A stretch of 64,000 nt of DNA from an uncultured Tateyamaria sp. (GTDB lineage Bacteria > Pseudomonadota > Alphaproteobacteria > Rhodobacterales > Rhodobacteraceae), in contig NZ_CANMEU010000002.1 of NCBI RefSeq assembly GCF_947497045.1, positions 124,001 to 188,000 on the forward strand. The letters run 5' to 3'. This document shows positions 1 to 6,929 of this stretch, piece by piece (position 1 is the first letter of the stretch; every line of letters begins with the position of its first letter). A program made the position numbers and the translations under genes. The notes under the pieces were generated by a model, which worked only from the letters and a program-made list of their open reading frames with translations, made no database searches and was not told where the DNA came from.

Positions 1-402
1 GTCGATCACCCCGCCATAAAGCAGCGCCAGTTGCACCCCCGCGATCAGCGCGGCAAAGGCGACCCAGACGACCAGATATCCAAGCACCACACCCAGCCAC
101 CCCGCACGCGTCCCCGTGGCCGATACCATCAGATCCTCATAGGCGCGCAAGGTCGGCACAAGCGTAGGCAGCATCATCGCCGCCATCATAATCGCCCACA
201 TCGCAAACAGCGGGCCAAAATTCGCCATCGGCATATACATCGGCATGTGCGGGTCCATCGCGGCCATGCGCGCACCCATCTCGCCGGGCCGCCCAAGCAG
301 GTCCAGATCCATGTCCATCGACATGGCGTACATCATCCACCACGCCGCCAGAATGGCCCCGAAAAACCCCAGCCACAGGGTCGAGCGAACAAGATGCGGC
401 AT
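1..402 (-). CDS. DUF2182 (COG5486) integral membrane protein, partial
   Basis: The reading frame starts at the ATG at 402 and is still open at base 1, so the C-terminus lies outside the window (134 residues seen). The protein begins MPHLVRSTLWLG and has a first membrane segment, a Met-rich loop (MSMDMD...MAAMDPHMPMYMP), then the segment FGPLFAMWAIMMAAMMLP, which is the hallmark of the DUF2182 family of predicted metal-binding membrane proteins. A third hydrophobic segment follows (WLGVVLGYLVVWVAFAALIAG). The gene diverges from the GntR regulator, and the 84-bp gap holds operator-like palindromes, so the two may share control. The function of the family is not established; Met- and His-rich loops suggest soft-metal contact, which is inference. 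Confidence 0.85.
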   Translation of the reverse strand, partial: MPHLVRSTLWLGFFGAILAAWWMMYAMSMDMDLDLLGRPGEMGARMAAMDPHMPMYMPMANFGPLFAMWAIMMAAMMLPTLVPTLRAYEDLMVSATGTRAGWLGVVLGYLVVWVAFAALIAGVQLALLYGGVID

Positions 403-433
403 ATGTCCTCCCAAGGATGCTGCGACTCAATGC

Positions 434-473
434 TTGCCAGATTAAATGTCAGACATTAAAATGCCAGACAATT
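434..473. promoter_or_regulatory. Operator array in the divergent DUF2182/gntR promoter region
   Basis: A perfect 13-bp palindrome AATGTCAGACATT (445-457) is followed 15 bp on, centre to centre, by a near copy ATGCCAGACAATT (461-473). It is preceded 12 bp upstream by a weaker copy TTGCCAGATT (434-443). Sites of the form GTC-N-GAC are typical in size and symmetry for FadR-subfamily GntR dimers. The array lies directly in front of the GntR gene and the divergent DUF2182 gene, so autoregulation and control of both transcription units is the natural reading. Binding is inferred. Confidence 0.6.
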
Positions 474-486
474 AAAAAGTGACCAG

Positions 487-1260
487 ATGAAAATTGATCC
501 TGACAGCAGCGCCGACTTTTCCGCCCAGATTGCCAAGGCGATCCGGGATGCGATTGTGGCAGGTGATCTGATCGTGGATCAACGTCTGCCGAGCGAGGCG
601 GAACTGGCCGATCAATTCGACGTCTCGCGCCCCACCGTGCGCGAGGCCCTCAAGCGGCTGGCCGCGCAATCCCTGATCCGCACGCAGCGTGGGGCCACGG
701 GCGGAGCCTTCGTGAACCGGCTTCGGTTTGAGGATGCCTATGCCCAGGCGGTCACCACCTCGACGCTGTTGTTGTCCATGAACGCGGTCAGTTTCGATGT
801 GGCCTGTGAGGCGCGCTATGCGCTTGAACGGGCCTGTGCGCCTTTGTCAGCCACCCGGCGCACGCCTGATCATCTGGCGACTATGCGCGCCGAAATCACC
901 CGCCAATCCGAACCCGGGCTGAGTGACGAGGCGTTTTGCGCATCTGATGTCACGTTTCACCGCGCGCTGGTGGATGCGGCCGGCAATCCGATGCTGAGCT
1001 ATCAACTGGCCGGAGCGGTCGAGGCGATGCAGCCTCTGATGAACATGATCACCTTCACCGCCCGCTCGCGCGAGCGCATCGTGATGCTGCATCAGAACAT
1101 GGTCAGCACGCTTGAAGCGCGCGATGCCTTGGGCACCGAAGCGGCCCTTGCCGCGCTTGAAAGTTATACCCGTGATCTCGGTCACACGGTGGTGGCCGAA
1201 CGCCAGCAGCGTGACCGCCCCACCAAAGGTGCAAAGACCAAGGAGCAGAGTTCAGCCTGA
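487..1260 (+). CDS. GntR family (FadR/FCD subfamily) transcriptional regulator
   Basis: A 257-residue regulator. Residues 10-75 form the winged helix-turn-helix (AKAIRDAIVAGDLIVDQ, LPSEAELADQFDVSRPTVREAL, then RTQRGATGGAFV). Residues 95-235 form the all-helical FCD ligand domain, with the metal/ligand-binding pattern D...HRALVDAAGNPML and later LHQNM. FCD regulators respond to small carboxylates or fatty acids. The ATG at 487 lies just after the operator array and has only a weak ribosome site. The stop is 52 bp before the methanethiol oxidase gene, on the same strand, so it probably controls that gene as well as itself; the ligand cannot be read from sequence. Confidence 0.92.
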   Translation: MKIDPDSSADFSAQIAKAIRDAIVAGDLIVDQRLPSEAELADQFDVSRPTVREALKRLAAQSLIRTQRGATGGAFVNRLRFEDAYAQAVTTSTLLLSMNAVSFDVACEARYALERACAPLSATRRTPDHLATMRAEITRQSEPGLSDEAFCASDVTFHRALVDAAGNPMLSYQLAGAVEAMQPLMNMITFTARSRERIVMLHQNMVSTLEARDALGTEAALAALESYTRDLGHTVVAERQQRDRPTKGAKTKEQSSA

Positions 1261-1312
1261 CCTCGGCATGAATAAGCAGGGGCAGGCAAATCTAGACGTC
1301 AGGGAGGACGCT

Positions 1313-2713
1313 ATGAATTTGAGACCAGACCCCACATTTCACCCAAGCCCCAAAATGGCCATGGAGGCCCCGGTCGAGACCTTGGCATTTACGCTGATGC
1401 TCAGCCCCGATGGCACCAAACCCGATGGGCTGGCCGTTGTCGATGTTGACCCGAAATCAGACAGTTACGGGCAGATCGTGCACGAACTCTATGTGCCCAA
1501 CCTCGGCGACGAATTTCACCACTTCGGCTGGAACGCCTGTTCTTCGTCGCTTTCGCCGCTGACGGGCCATGCCTTTCTCGAACGGCGTTACCTGATCATT
1601 CCGGGCATCCGGTCCTCGCGCATCTACATCATCGACGTGAAGGACCCGCGCGATGCCAAGATCCACAAGATCATCGAACCCGAAGAGTTGATGGCCAAGA
1701 CGGGTTATTCCCGCCCCCACACGATCCATTGCGGCCCCGAAGGCATCTATGTCTCGACCCTTGGCGGTGGTGGCGCGGATGGCACTGACGGCCCGCCCGG
1801 CATCTTCATCATGGATTGTCAGACATTTGAAATCCAGGGCCGCTACGAGATGGATCGCGGCATTCAGGACAAGCATTATGATTTCTGGTGGAACCTGCCG
1901 CGCGATTACATGGTGAGTTCCGAATGGGGTCTGCCGCCGCAATTCGAAAACGGTGTGGTGGCCGAGGATTTGCTCTCCAACAAGTACGGGCACACGATCC
2001 ACTTCTGGGATTTGCGTGCGCGCAAGGTGGTCAAGTCGCTGGATTTGGGCGAAAATCACCAGATGGCGCTTGAAATCCGGCCCGCGCATGACCCGGTCAA
2101 GGAATACGGGTTCTGCGGCGTGGTTGTGGACACCACCAACCTGCAAGGTTCGATTTTCACGTGGTGGCGCGATGAGAATGGCGAGTGGCAGGCCAAGAAG
2201 ACCATCACCATCGACCCCGTGCCTGCGGATGCCGACGATCTGCCCGACCTGCTCAAGGGCTTTGGCGCGGTGCCGCCTCTGGTCACGGATATCGACCTCA
2301 GTTTGGACGACAAATACCTTTATGTCGCCTGTTGGGGTCTGGGCGAGATGCACCAATATGACGTCACCGACCCGATGAACCCGGTGCTGGCAGGCAAGGT
2401 CGAAATCGGCGGGATCGTGGCCAAGCACAAGCATCCCAATGGCGAGGATTTCGGCTATGGCCCGCAGATGGTCGAGATCAGTCGCGACGGCAAGCGCGTC
2501 TACTGGACGAACTCGCTTTACTCCACATGGGATGACCAGTTCTATCCCGGCGACCGGGGTGCGGCGATGGTCATGGCCCATGTGGGTGAAAACGGCGGGC
2601 TGACGCTGGACAAGGATTTCTGGACGAAATTCCCCGAAGGTTATCGCAGTCATCAGATCCGGCTCGAGGGTGGGGACTGTTCGACCGACAGCTTCTGCTA
2701 TCCTTCCGTCTAG
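1313..2713 (+). CDS. mtoX: Methanethiol oxidase / selenium-binding protein SBP56 family
   Basis: A 466-residue member of the SBP56 family, which in bacteria includes the copper-dependent methanethiol oxidase MtoX (methanethiol to formaldehyde, sulfide and peroxide). Typical family blocks are present: DVDPKS, the HH..GWN-C motif (LGDEFHHFGWNACSSS, Cys76, equivalent to the selenium-binding Cys of human SELENBP1), SRPHTIHCGPEG, KHYDFWWNLPRDYMVSSEWG, VTDIDLSLDDKYLYVACWG, and the C-terminal HQIRLEGGDCSTD. The ATG at 1313 follows GGGAGGA at 1302-1308 and fits the family N-terminus; an upstream extension would overlap the regulator gene. I see no Sec or Tat signal peptide, unlike periplasmic MtoX. 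No SCO1 or MauG gene follows, although these often accompany mtoX. It could act on other thiols. Confidence 0.9.
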   Translation: MNLRPDPTFHPSPKMAMEAPVETLAFTLMLSPDGTKPDGLAVVDVDPKSDSYGQIVHELYVPNLGDEFHHFGWNACSSSLSPLTGHAFLERRYLIIPGIRSSRIYIIDVKDPRDAKIHKIIEPEELMAKTGYSRPHTIHCGPEGIYVSTLGGGGADGTDGPPGIFIMDCQTFEIQGRYEMDRGIQDKHYDFWWNLPRDYMVSSEWGLPPQFENGVVAEDLLSNKYGHTIHFWDLRARKVVKSLDLGENHQMALEIRPAHDPVKEYGFCGVVVDTTNLQGSIFTWWRDENGEWQAKKTITIDPVPADADDLPDLLKGFGAVPPLVTDIDLSLDDKYLYVACWGLGEMHQYDVTDPMNPVLAGKVEIGGIVAKHKHPNGEDFGYGPQMVEISRDGKRVYWTNSLYSTWDDQFYPGDRGAAMVMAHVGENGGLTLDKDFWTKFPEGYRSHQIRLEGGDCSTDSFCYPSV

Positions 2714-2729
2714 ATGGGCGTCTAGATGG
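2707..2729 (+). repeat. 11-bp tandem direct repeat spanning the mtoX stop and the next start
   Basis: CGTCTAGATGG occurs at 2707-2717 and again at 2719-2729 (period 12). The first copy supplies the mtoX stop codon TAG, the second the start codon ATG of the following gene. This looks like a small local duplication at a gene junction. Confidence 0.8.
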
Positions 2730-3379
2730 ACATGACGACAGCGGCGGGCCTCTGGCTCGCCGTGATCCTCTCGGGACTTTATCACGGCCTCAATCCGGGC
2801 ATGGGCTGGCCGCTGGCGGTCTCCTCTGCGCTGTTCGAACGGCGGCGTGCAGCACTCTGGCCCGCGCTCGGCGCGCTGTCGGCGGGGCATTTCGCGGCGA
2901 TGCTGGGAATATTGCTGCCCTTTTCGATGATGACCCTGCTGATCGACTTTGAACGCGAAATCCGCATCGGGGCCGGGATCATCGTGATCGGGATGGGTCT
3001 GTTTCTGGCCATCACGCGCCGCCATCCCCGCTTTCTGGCGCGCATTCCGCCGCACCGGCTGGCGCTTTGGTCCTTTCTCGTGGCACTCGCGCATGGGGCC
3101 GCACTCATGCTGGTCCCGATCTACCTGGGCCTATGCGCCATCGAAGAGCTTGACCCGGGCCACCGCGCTGCCTCGGCCCTTATGGCCACAACCGCCCTCG
3201 CGCTTGGGGTCGCAGTCCTGCACACGGTGGCCATGATGGGGTCCGGCGGGGCGATGGCCTATGCCACGCACCGCTGGCTGGGTCTGCAATTTCTCAGCCG
3301 CAGCTGGTTTGACCTTGAACTCGTCTGGGCGTTTAGCCTGATTGTGGTGGGCGGTCTGGGCCTCTGGATGGCGCTTTAG
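2726..3379 (+). CDS. Polytopic membrane protein with conserved-looking His segments, function unknown
   Basis: A 217-residue protein with about six hydrophobic segments. It starts 12 bp after the mtoX stop and is almost certainly cotranscribed. Three membrane segments carry histidine next to small residues: LYHGLNPGMGW (about residues 18-28), LSAGHFAAMLG (about 51-61) and VALAHGAALMLVP (about 118-130). This resembles the NicO/UreH/RcnA style of metal transporters and the LysE superfamily architecture without matching any clearly. A role in moving a metal (copper for MtoX is attractive) or an organic product is inference from position only. There is no clear ribosome site, so translation may be coupled to mtoX. 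Confidence 0.75.
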   Translation: MDMTTAAGLWLAVILSGLYHGLNPGMGWPLAVSSALFERRRAALWPALGALSAGHFAAMLGILLPFSMMTLLIDFEREIRIGAGIIVIGMGLFLAITRRHPRFLARIPPHRLALWSFLVALAHGAALMLVPIYLGLCAIEELDPGHRAASALMATTALALGVAVLHTVAMMGSGGAMAYATHRWLGLQFLSRSWFDLELVWAFSLIVVGGLGLWMAL

Positions 3380-3455
3380 CGTTCAAAAAGCCATTGACGC
3401 TGCCCAAGCAGACCGAAAAGGTATGCGCCAACCGCCCCAACTCGAAACGAGGACT

Positions 3456-4148
3456 ATGCTCCGCCTGATTGACGCCACGTTTGGCAAATGGGTGCGCCAC
3501 ACGCTCTTCATCCTGATCCGCAGCTACTACGCACTGTTTTACAATGTCAGTTGTTCAGGCAAGCACCTGCTGCAAACGGACAACGGCACTCTGATCCTTG
3601 CGACACATGTCAGCCGCCATGACGGGCCGCTGATCTCGGCGATACTGTATTCGACCAAACGGATACGGCCCACAGTGCATTATAATGAATATTACCACTG
3701 GATGCAGTGGCTGCCGATGTGGATCGGGTCGGCCATTCCGATGAGTTCGCCCAAATCCTGGCCGGATGAGCGGCGTGCGGCACGAAAGCAGCACACGTTG
3801 GGGGTGATTCATCGCGTGCTGGACAATGGCAACTGTGTGCTGCTGTTTCCAGCGGGCCTGACCCGGCGCCAACCGCAAGAGATCATCGCGCCGGGGTTGT
3901 CAGGAGTGCATGACATTCTGCGCAGCGAACCGGACACCCCCGTGGTCCTGCTGCGCCTTGACGGGTTGGGGCAGTTCCAGCGCGCCACTTATGATCTGTT
4001 CTGGAGCTTTCTGGGCCGCACAAAGGGGCGTCGTCATGTCGGTGTGGCGCTGACACCGCTCGAAGGACTGGACCCGAACCTTCCCCTGCCCGCCTTCAAC
4101 GCCCGGCTCGAAGAATTGCTGAACACACCCATCACCCACGATCTGTAA
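3456..4148 (+). CDS. PlsC-like 1-acyl-sn-glycerol-3-phosphate acyltransferase family protein
   Basis: A 230-residue acyltransferase-fold protein. It has the HX4D block HVSRHD followed by GPLIS (residues 51-60) and a FPEG-type block that reads FPAGLTR (about residues 130-136), so the usual Glu is Ala. An early hydrophobic stretch (HTLFILIRSYYALFY) suggests membrane attachment. The ATG at 3456 follows CGAGGA and is preferred over an upstream ATG at 3423, whose ribosome site is too close. It lies 76 bp after the membrane gene, possibly in the same operon. The acyl acceptor is unknown, and the altered FPEG motif makes classical lysophosphatidate acylation uncertain. Confidence 0.75.
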   Translation: MLRLIDATFGKWVRHTLFILIRSYYALFYNVSCSGKHLLQTDNGTLILATHVSRHDGPLISAILYSTKRIRPTVHYNEYYHWMQWLPMWIGSAIPMSSPKSWPDERRAARKQHTLGVIHRVLDNGNCVLLFPAGLTRRQPQEIIAPGLSGVHDILRSEPDTPVVLLRLDGLGQFQRATYDLFWSFLGRTKGRRHVGVALTPLEGLDPNLPLPAFNARLEELLNTPITHDL

Positions 4149-4190
4149 GCCGCGCTTGTCAAGGACCGCCGCGCGCTCTACCTCCACCGC

Positions 4191-4541
4191 ATGACAGACA
4201 TTCTCAACATCATCGCCTGCCTACTGACCATCGGCTTCGGGCTGTTCGGGTTTCTGGCCCCGCGCTATACTGCCAGCGCGCTGGACCTGACCACGACGCA
4301 CAGCACCATGGGGTTGAGTGAGTTGCGCGCCAGCGTGGGCGGGCTGTTCGTGGTGGCCGGGCTTGGCGCGTTGTGGCTGGACCATCCATTGGGCTATGGG
4401 ATGATCGGATTTGCCTTTACCGGTGCGACTTTGGGCCGGGCGGTCTCACTGGTCCTCGACAAGCCGCCTTTTGCCAAAGTGATGCTGTTTGGCGGGATCG
4501 AAGCCGCACTGGCGGCGTGGTTCATCGCCGCCAATCTCTGA
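4191..4541 (+). CDS. DUF4345 family small membrane protein
   Basis: A 116-residue protein with four predicted membrane helices: ILNIIACLLTIGFGLFGFLAP, GGLFVVAGLGALWL, YGMIGFAFTGATLGRAVSL and VMLFGGIEAALAAWFIAA. The block MGLSELRASVGGLFV is characteristic of DUF4345 proteins, whose function is unknown. It begins 42 bp after the acyltransferase gene on the same strand. It is the last protein gene before the tmRNA locus. Confidence 0.8.
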   Translation: MTDILNIIACLLTIGFGLFGFLAPRYTASALDLTTTHSTMGLSELRASVGGLFVVAGLGALWLDHPLGYGMIGFAFTGATLGRAVSLVLDKPPFAKVMLFGGIEAALAAWFIAANL

Positions 4542-4659
4542 ACCAGCCCCGAGGCTGCGGGTCAAGCGTCGGGCTGCACGTCGCCCTGATCAACGATGCG
4601 CTTGTGCCGTTTACCATCGGATTCACTTGTAGTTGGCGCAAAGTTTATGTCCATCATAC

Positions 4660-4680
4660 GTTATAAAGTCTTTTTATAAC
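4660..4680. other. AT-rich perfect hairpin between DUF4345 gene and ssrA
   Basis: GTTATAAA and TTTATAAC form a perfect 8-bp inverted repeat around a 5-base loop (GTCTT). The left part of the gap (4542-4768) is noticeably richer in A and T than its neighbours and holds no supportable gene. The hairpin could be a protein-binding site or weak terminator; no role can be assigned from sequence. Confidence 0.5.
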
Positions 4681-4768
4681 AAAGCAATAAACGCCATATT
4701 TCATCTATTGCATAAGGAAAGACTTTGCCCTTGTCGCAAAAAAATTCCACGCCAGAGGCACCCGCAGA

Positions 4769-4797
4769 TTGCAACTGGCGCATCACCCGCCTATGTT
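4769..4797 (+). promoter_or_regulatory. Predicted sigma-70-type promoter of ssrA
   Basis: TTGCAA (4769-4774) and TATGTT (4792-4797) are separated by exactly 17 bp and lie just upstream of the tmRNA acceptor piece. Transcription would start near 4804. Prediction from consensus spacing only. Confidence 0.5.
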
Positions 4798-4803
4798 TAG
4801 CAT

Positions 4804-5119
4804 GTCTTTCGGGACTATGGACATAAACGCGCTCGTAATAAGCGGATCGGACCCGGGGGCGGTACCCGGCGACTCCACCAAACATCCCTTCATTTGGGGG
4901 ACCATGGGGTCGAAACAGGATCGACGGACGTCTAAAGGGGTTTGCTTTGTCTCGGCTGTCTGCCACCGTTACCGGCGAAACTTGTACAATTGCAAATGAC
5001 AATCGTGCTCCAGTGGCAGTCGCAGCGTAAGCTGTTACTAACATTGAAACTTAAGTCCTTGCGCCTAGCCGCGTAAGGCGGGGTTCGCAGGCACCTGGCA
5101 ACAGAAGCCTGCACTTTTC
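4804..5119 (+). ncRNA. ssrA: Transfer-messenger RNA, circularly permuted two-piece alphaproteobacterial form
   Basis: tmRNA rescues stalled ribosomes and tags the unfinished protein. The order is permuted: the acceptor half comes first, ending in CGACTCC (4870-4876), discriminator A and an encoded CCA (4878-4880). A 25-base spacer follows, then the coding half starting GGGGTCG at 4906. The two ends form a perfect 7-pair acceptor stem whose third pair is G-U, the alanine identity signal. The T stem is 4853-4857/4865-4869. The tag frame starts with GCA at 4992 and reads ANDNRAPVAVAA followed by TAA at 5028-5030. The 3' end holds the hairpin GCAGGC/GCCTGC (5087-5092/5107-5112) followed by ACTTTT. 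The exact 5' end (about 4804) rests on the predicted promoter. Short protein frames overlapping this RNA are artefacts. Confidence 0.95.
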
Positions 5120-5193
5120 CACACCGCTTCAGACCTTGTTAACGCAGCCTTGCTACATCCGAAGTCCACTGGATGGTCGCGGAAGGGCGTCAC

Positions 5194-5622
5194 ATGCCGC
5201 AAAAGCTCGAAACGCTGCAAACCTATTTTGAGGATATATGGGTCAAGGGCGATCTGACGGCGATCCCGCGCGTGCTGGCCCCTGATGCCCGCACGCGGGG
5301 CATTATGGGCGATATGCCCTTTGATGCGGATGATTTCACCGAACTGGTCAGCATGGTGCGCGAATTGCTGGGGCCGATCCAGGTGTCCTATCCGATCGTG
5401 GTCGAACAGGACGACTGGCTGTCCGCCCTGGTCGAGATCAAGAGCCAGTCCGCCGAAACCGGCGCGCCGGTGCATGTGTTCAACCAGATCATCGCCCGTT
5501 TTGAGGGCACGCGGATGGTCCAGATCAACAGCGGTGTGGATTCTCTATCGCTGTTTGAACAACTTGGCCTCCTGCCTGAGGATGCGATGGCGATCATGCT
5601 CAGCGGGAACCGGCTCAATTGA
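5194..5622 (+). CDS. NTF2/SnoaL-like protein, first of a tandem pair
   Basis: A 142-residue protein of cone-shaped NTF2/SnoaL type: an early helix LQTYFEDIWVKGDLTAIPRVLAPDARTRG, then alternating strands ending VFNQIIARFEG and VDSLSLFEQLGLLPED. It has the same layout and the same ending (FEQLG.LP...GNRL) as the gene that follows, so the two are paralogues. The start at 5194 follows GGAAGGG; an in-frame codon at 5173 is less well placed. Proteins of this fold may be cyclases, isomerases or binding proteins; no catalytic set is recognisable here. Confidence 0.75.
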   Translation: MPQKLETLQTYFEDIWVKGDLTAIPRVLAPDARTRGIMGDMPFDADDFTELVSMVRELLGPIQVSYPIVVEQDDWLSALVEIKSQSAETGAPVHVFNQIIARFEGTRMVQINSGVDSLSLFEQLGLLPEDAMAIMLSGNRLN

Positions 5623-6086
5623 CCCAGTCAGCCCCATATCCGGCGCGCGAAACCCAAACGAGAAAGACATCCCAAATCCTGCGCGCCTTTTATACCGAGA
5701 TCTGGGAACAGGCGCAGTTCGACCGGATCGAAGATTACTTTGTTCCCTCCTCAACGCACCCTATCCTGGTTGCGGACCGGGCCGTCGATGTGAACGAAGT
5801 GCGCGAATGGATGCTGATCCTCAACCGGCTGGTACGTGACATCAAAGTACGCTTCATCCATGCCATCGACAGCGGCGATTGGGCCTCCGCCTTTCTTGAG
5901 ATCACATGCAGTTCGCGCACCGATGGCAAAACTGTCGTGGTCTATCAGCAGATCATGTCGCGCCAGTCGGGCGGTCTGCTGGTCGAAAGCTATCCTCAAT
6001 TCGACATGCTGCGTTTTTTCGAGCAGCTTGGCCAATTACCACCCGATATCTATCCGCTCTTGATGGGCGGCAACCGCCTGACCTGA
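5619..6086 (+). CDS. NTF2/SnoaL-like protein, second of a tandem pair (TTG start)
   Basis: A 155-residue paralogue of the preceding gene: ILRAFYTEIWEQAQFDRIEDYF at the start and FFEQLGQLPPDIYPLLMGGNRLT at the end. The only in-frame start that keeps the conserved N-terminus is the TTG at 5619, which overlaps the upstream TGA (ATTGA), so translation is probably coupled. Divergence between the two copies is considerable, suggesting an old duplication and perhaps a heteromer. The function is unknown. Confidence 0.75.
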   Translation: MTQSAPYPARETQTRKTSQILRAFYTEIWEQAQFDRIEDYFVPSSTHPILVADRAVDVNEVREWMLILNRLVRDIKVRFIHAIDSGDWASAFLEITCSSRTDGKTVVVYQQIMSRQSGGLLVESYPQFDMLRFFEQLGQLPPDIYPLLMGGNRLT

Positions 6087-6212
6087 AGGCTTGACGCCGC
6101 ACAGCCGCCCCACTACCCATTGCCTATGGGGCCAATCGCGACTGCCCCGACAGGCCGCAGGCATGCCTTGGCCCAAATGTCGCATCTTTTGTTATGCTCA
6201 AAGGATGCCCCA

Positions 6213-6929
6213 TTGGACCAGACCCTGACCATTTCCGCTGATGATGTGATGCGCAAACTTGCCACACCAAAGGCCCCTACCCTTATCGACGTTTGCATTC
6301 CCGAAGATATCGCCGCCGATCCCTGGCGGGTGCCGGGTGCACGCCATGTGTCACATCTTGAAATTCAGGACTGGGCCGGGCGCAGATCGACACCCGGCCC
6401 GGTGGTTGTCATCTGCAAAAAGGGGCTGAAACTCAGCCATGGGGCGGCAGCACTGCTGCGCATCCAAGGAATCGAGGCCCACGCCCTTGAGGGAGGAAAT
6501 CAGAACTGGGCGGCGCGCAACCTGCCCCGCATCGCGCTGCATGCACGCCCCAAGATCGACGCGGCGTGGGTGTTGCCCGCCAAAACAAGCAATGCCATCG
6601 TGGCCGCATGGATCATTTACCGCTGGTTTGACCCCGCCGCCACCGTGATGTGGGTCCCCGCCCCCATGTGCACCGAGGTCGCAATGCGTTTTGATGCAAC
6701 CGCGCCGCACCTTTCCCGACTGGCACTGTTTTGCATGGATATCGGCCTCGACCACCCCCCATTGTCAGCGTTCCTTGCCGAATTTGATCAAGGGACACCC
6801 CATTGGTTGCCCCTGTTGAGGGCCGCAGGGACGCAGGAGGTCGGGCCCGAAGGTGCCTGTGGTGCCGCCTTGCCCATCCTTGATGCTGCGTGGGTTGCGC
6901 ACCTCGATGCGTTGCGCGAGGTGGCATGA
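6213..6929 (+). CDS. Rhodanese domain plus ChrB-like C-terminal domain protein
   Basis: Residues 1-100 form a rhodanese-like domain (PTLIDVCIPEDIAADPWRVPGARHV, then the active-site loop VVICKKGLKLSHGAAALLR with its Cys). The rest resembles the ChrB domain found in chromate-resistance proteins. ChrB proteins act as chromate-sensing regulators or in chromate handling. Starting at TTG 6213 (AAAGGA seven bases upstream) gives MDQTLTISADDVMRKL, matching the usual short N-terminus; ATG codons at 6120 and 6177 lack ribosome sites. The stop overlaps the chrA start (ATGA), so the two genes form one unit. Confidence 0.75.
   Translation: MDQTLTISADDVMRKLATPKAPTLIDVCIPEDIAADPWRVPGARHVSHLEIQDWAGRRSTPGPVVVICKKGLKLSHGAAALLRIQGIEAHALEGGNQNWAARNLPRIALHARPKIDAAWVLPAKTSNAIVAAWIIYRWFDPAATVMWVPAPMCTEVAMRFDATAPHLSRLALFCMDIGLDHPPLSAFLAEFDQGTPHWLPLLRAAGTQEVGPEGACGAALPILDAAWVAHLDALREVA

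Noticed and set aside
1457-3094. 545-codon open frame on the minus strand
   Set aside because: It covers the mtoX gene, whose motifs are unmistakable on the other strand, and crosses the gene boundary.
4661-5044. Protein frame on the minus strand, and another at 4769-4999 on the plus strand
   Set aside because: Both lie within the ssrA gene, whose acceptor stem, CCA and tag frame explain the sequence.
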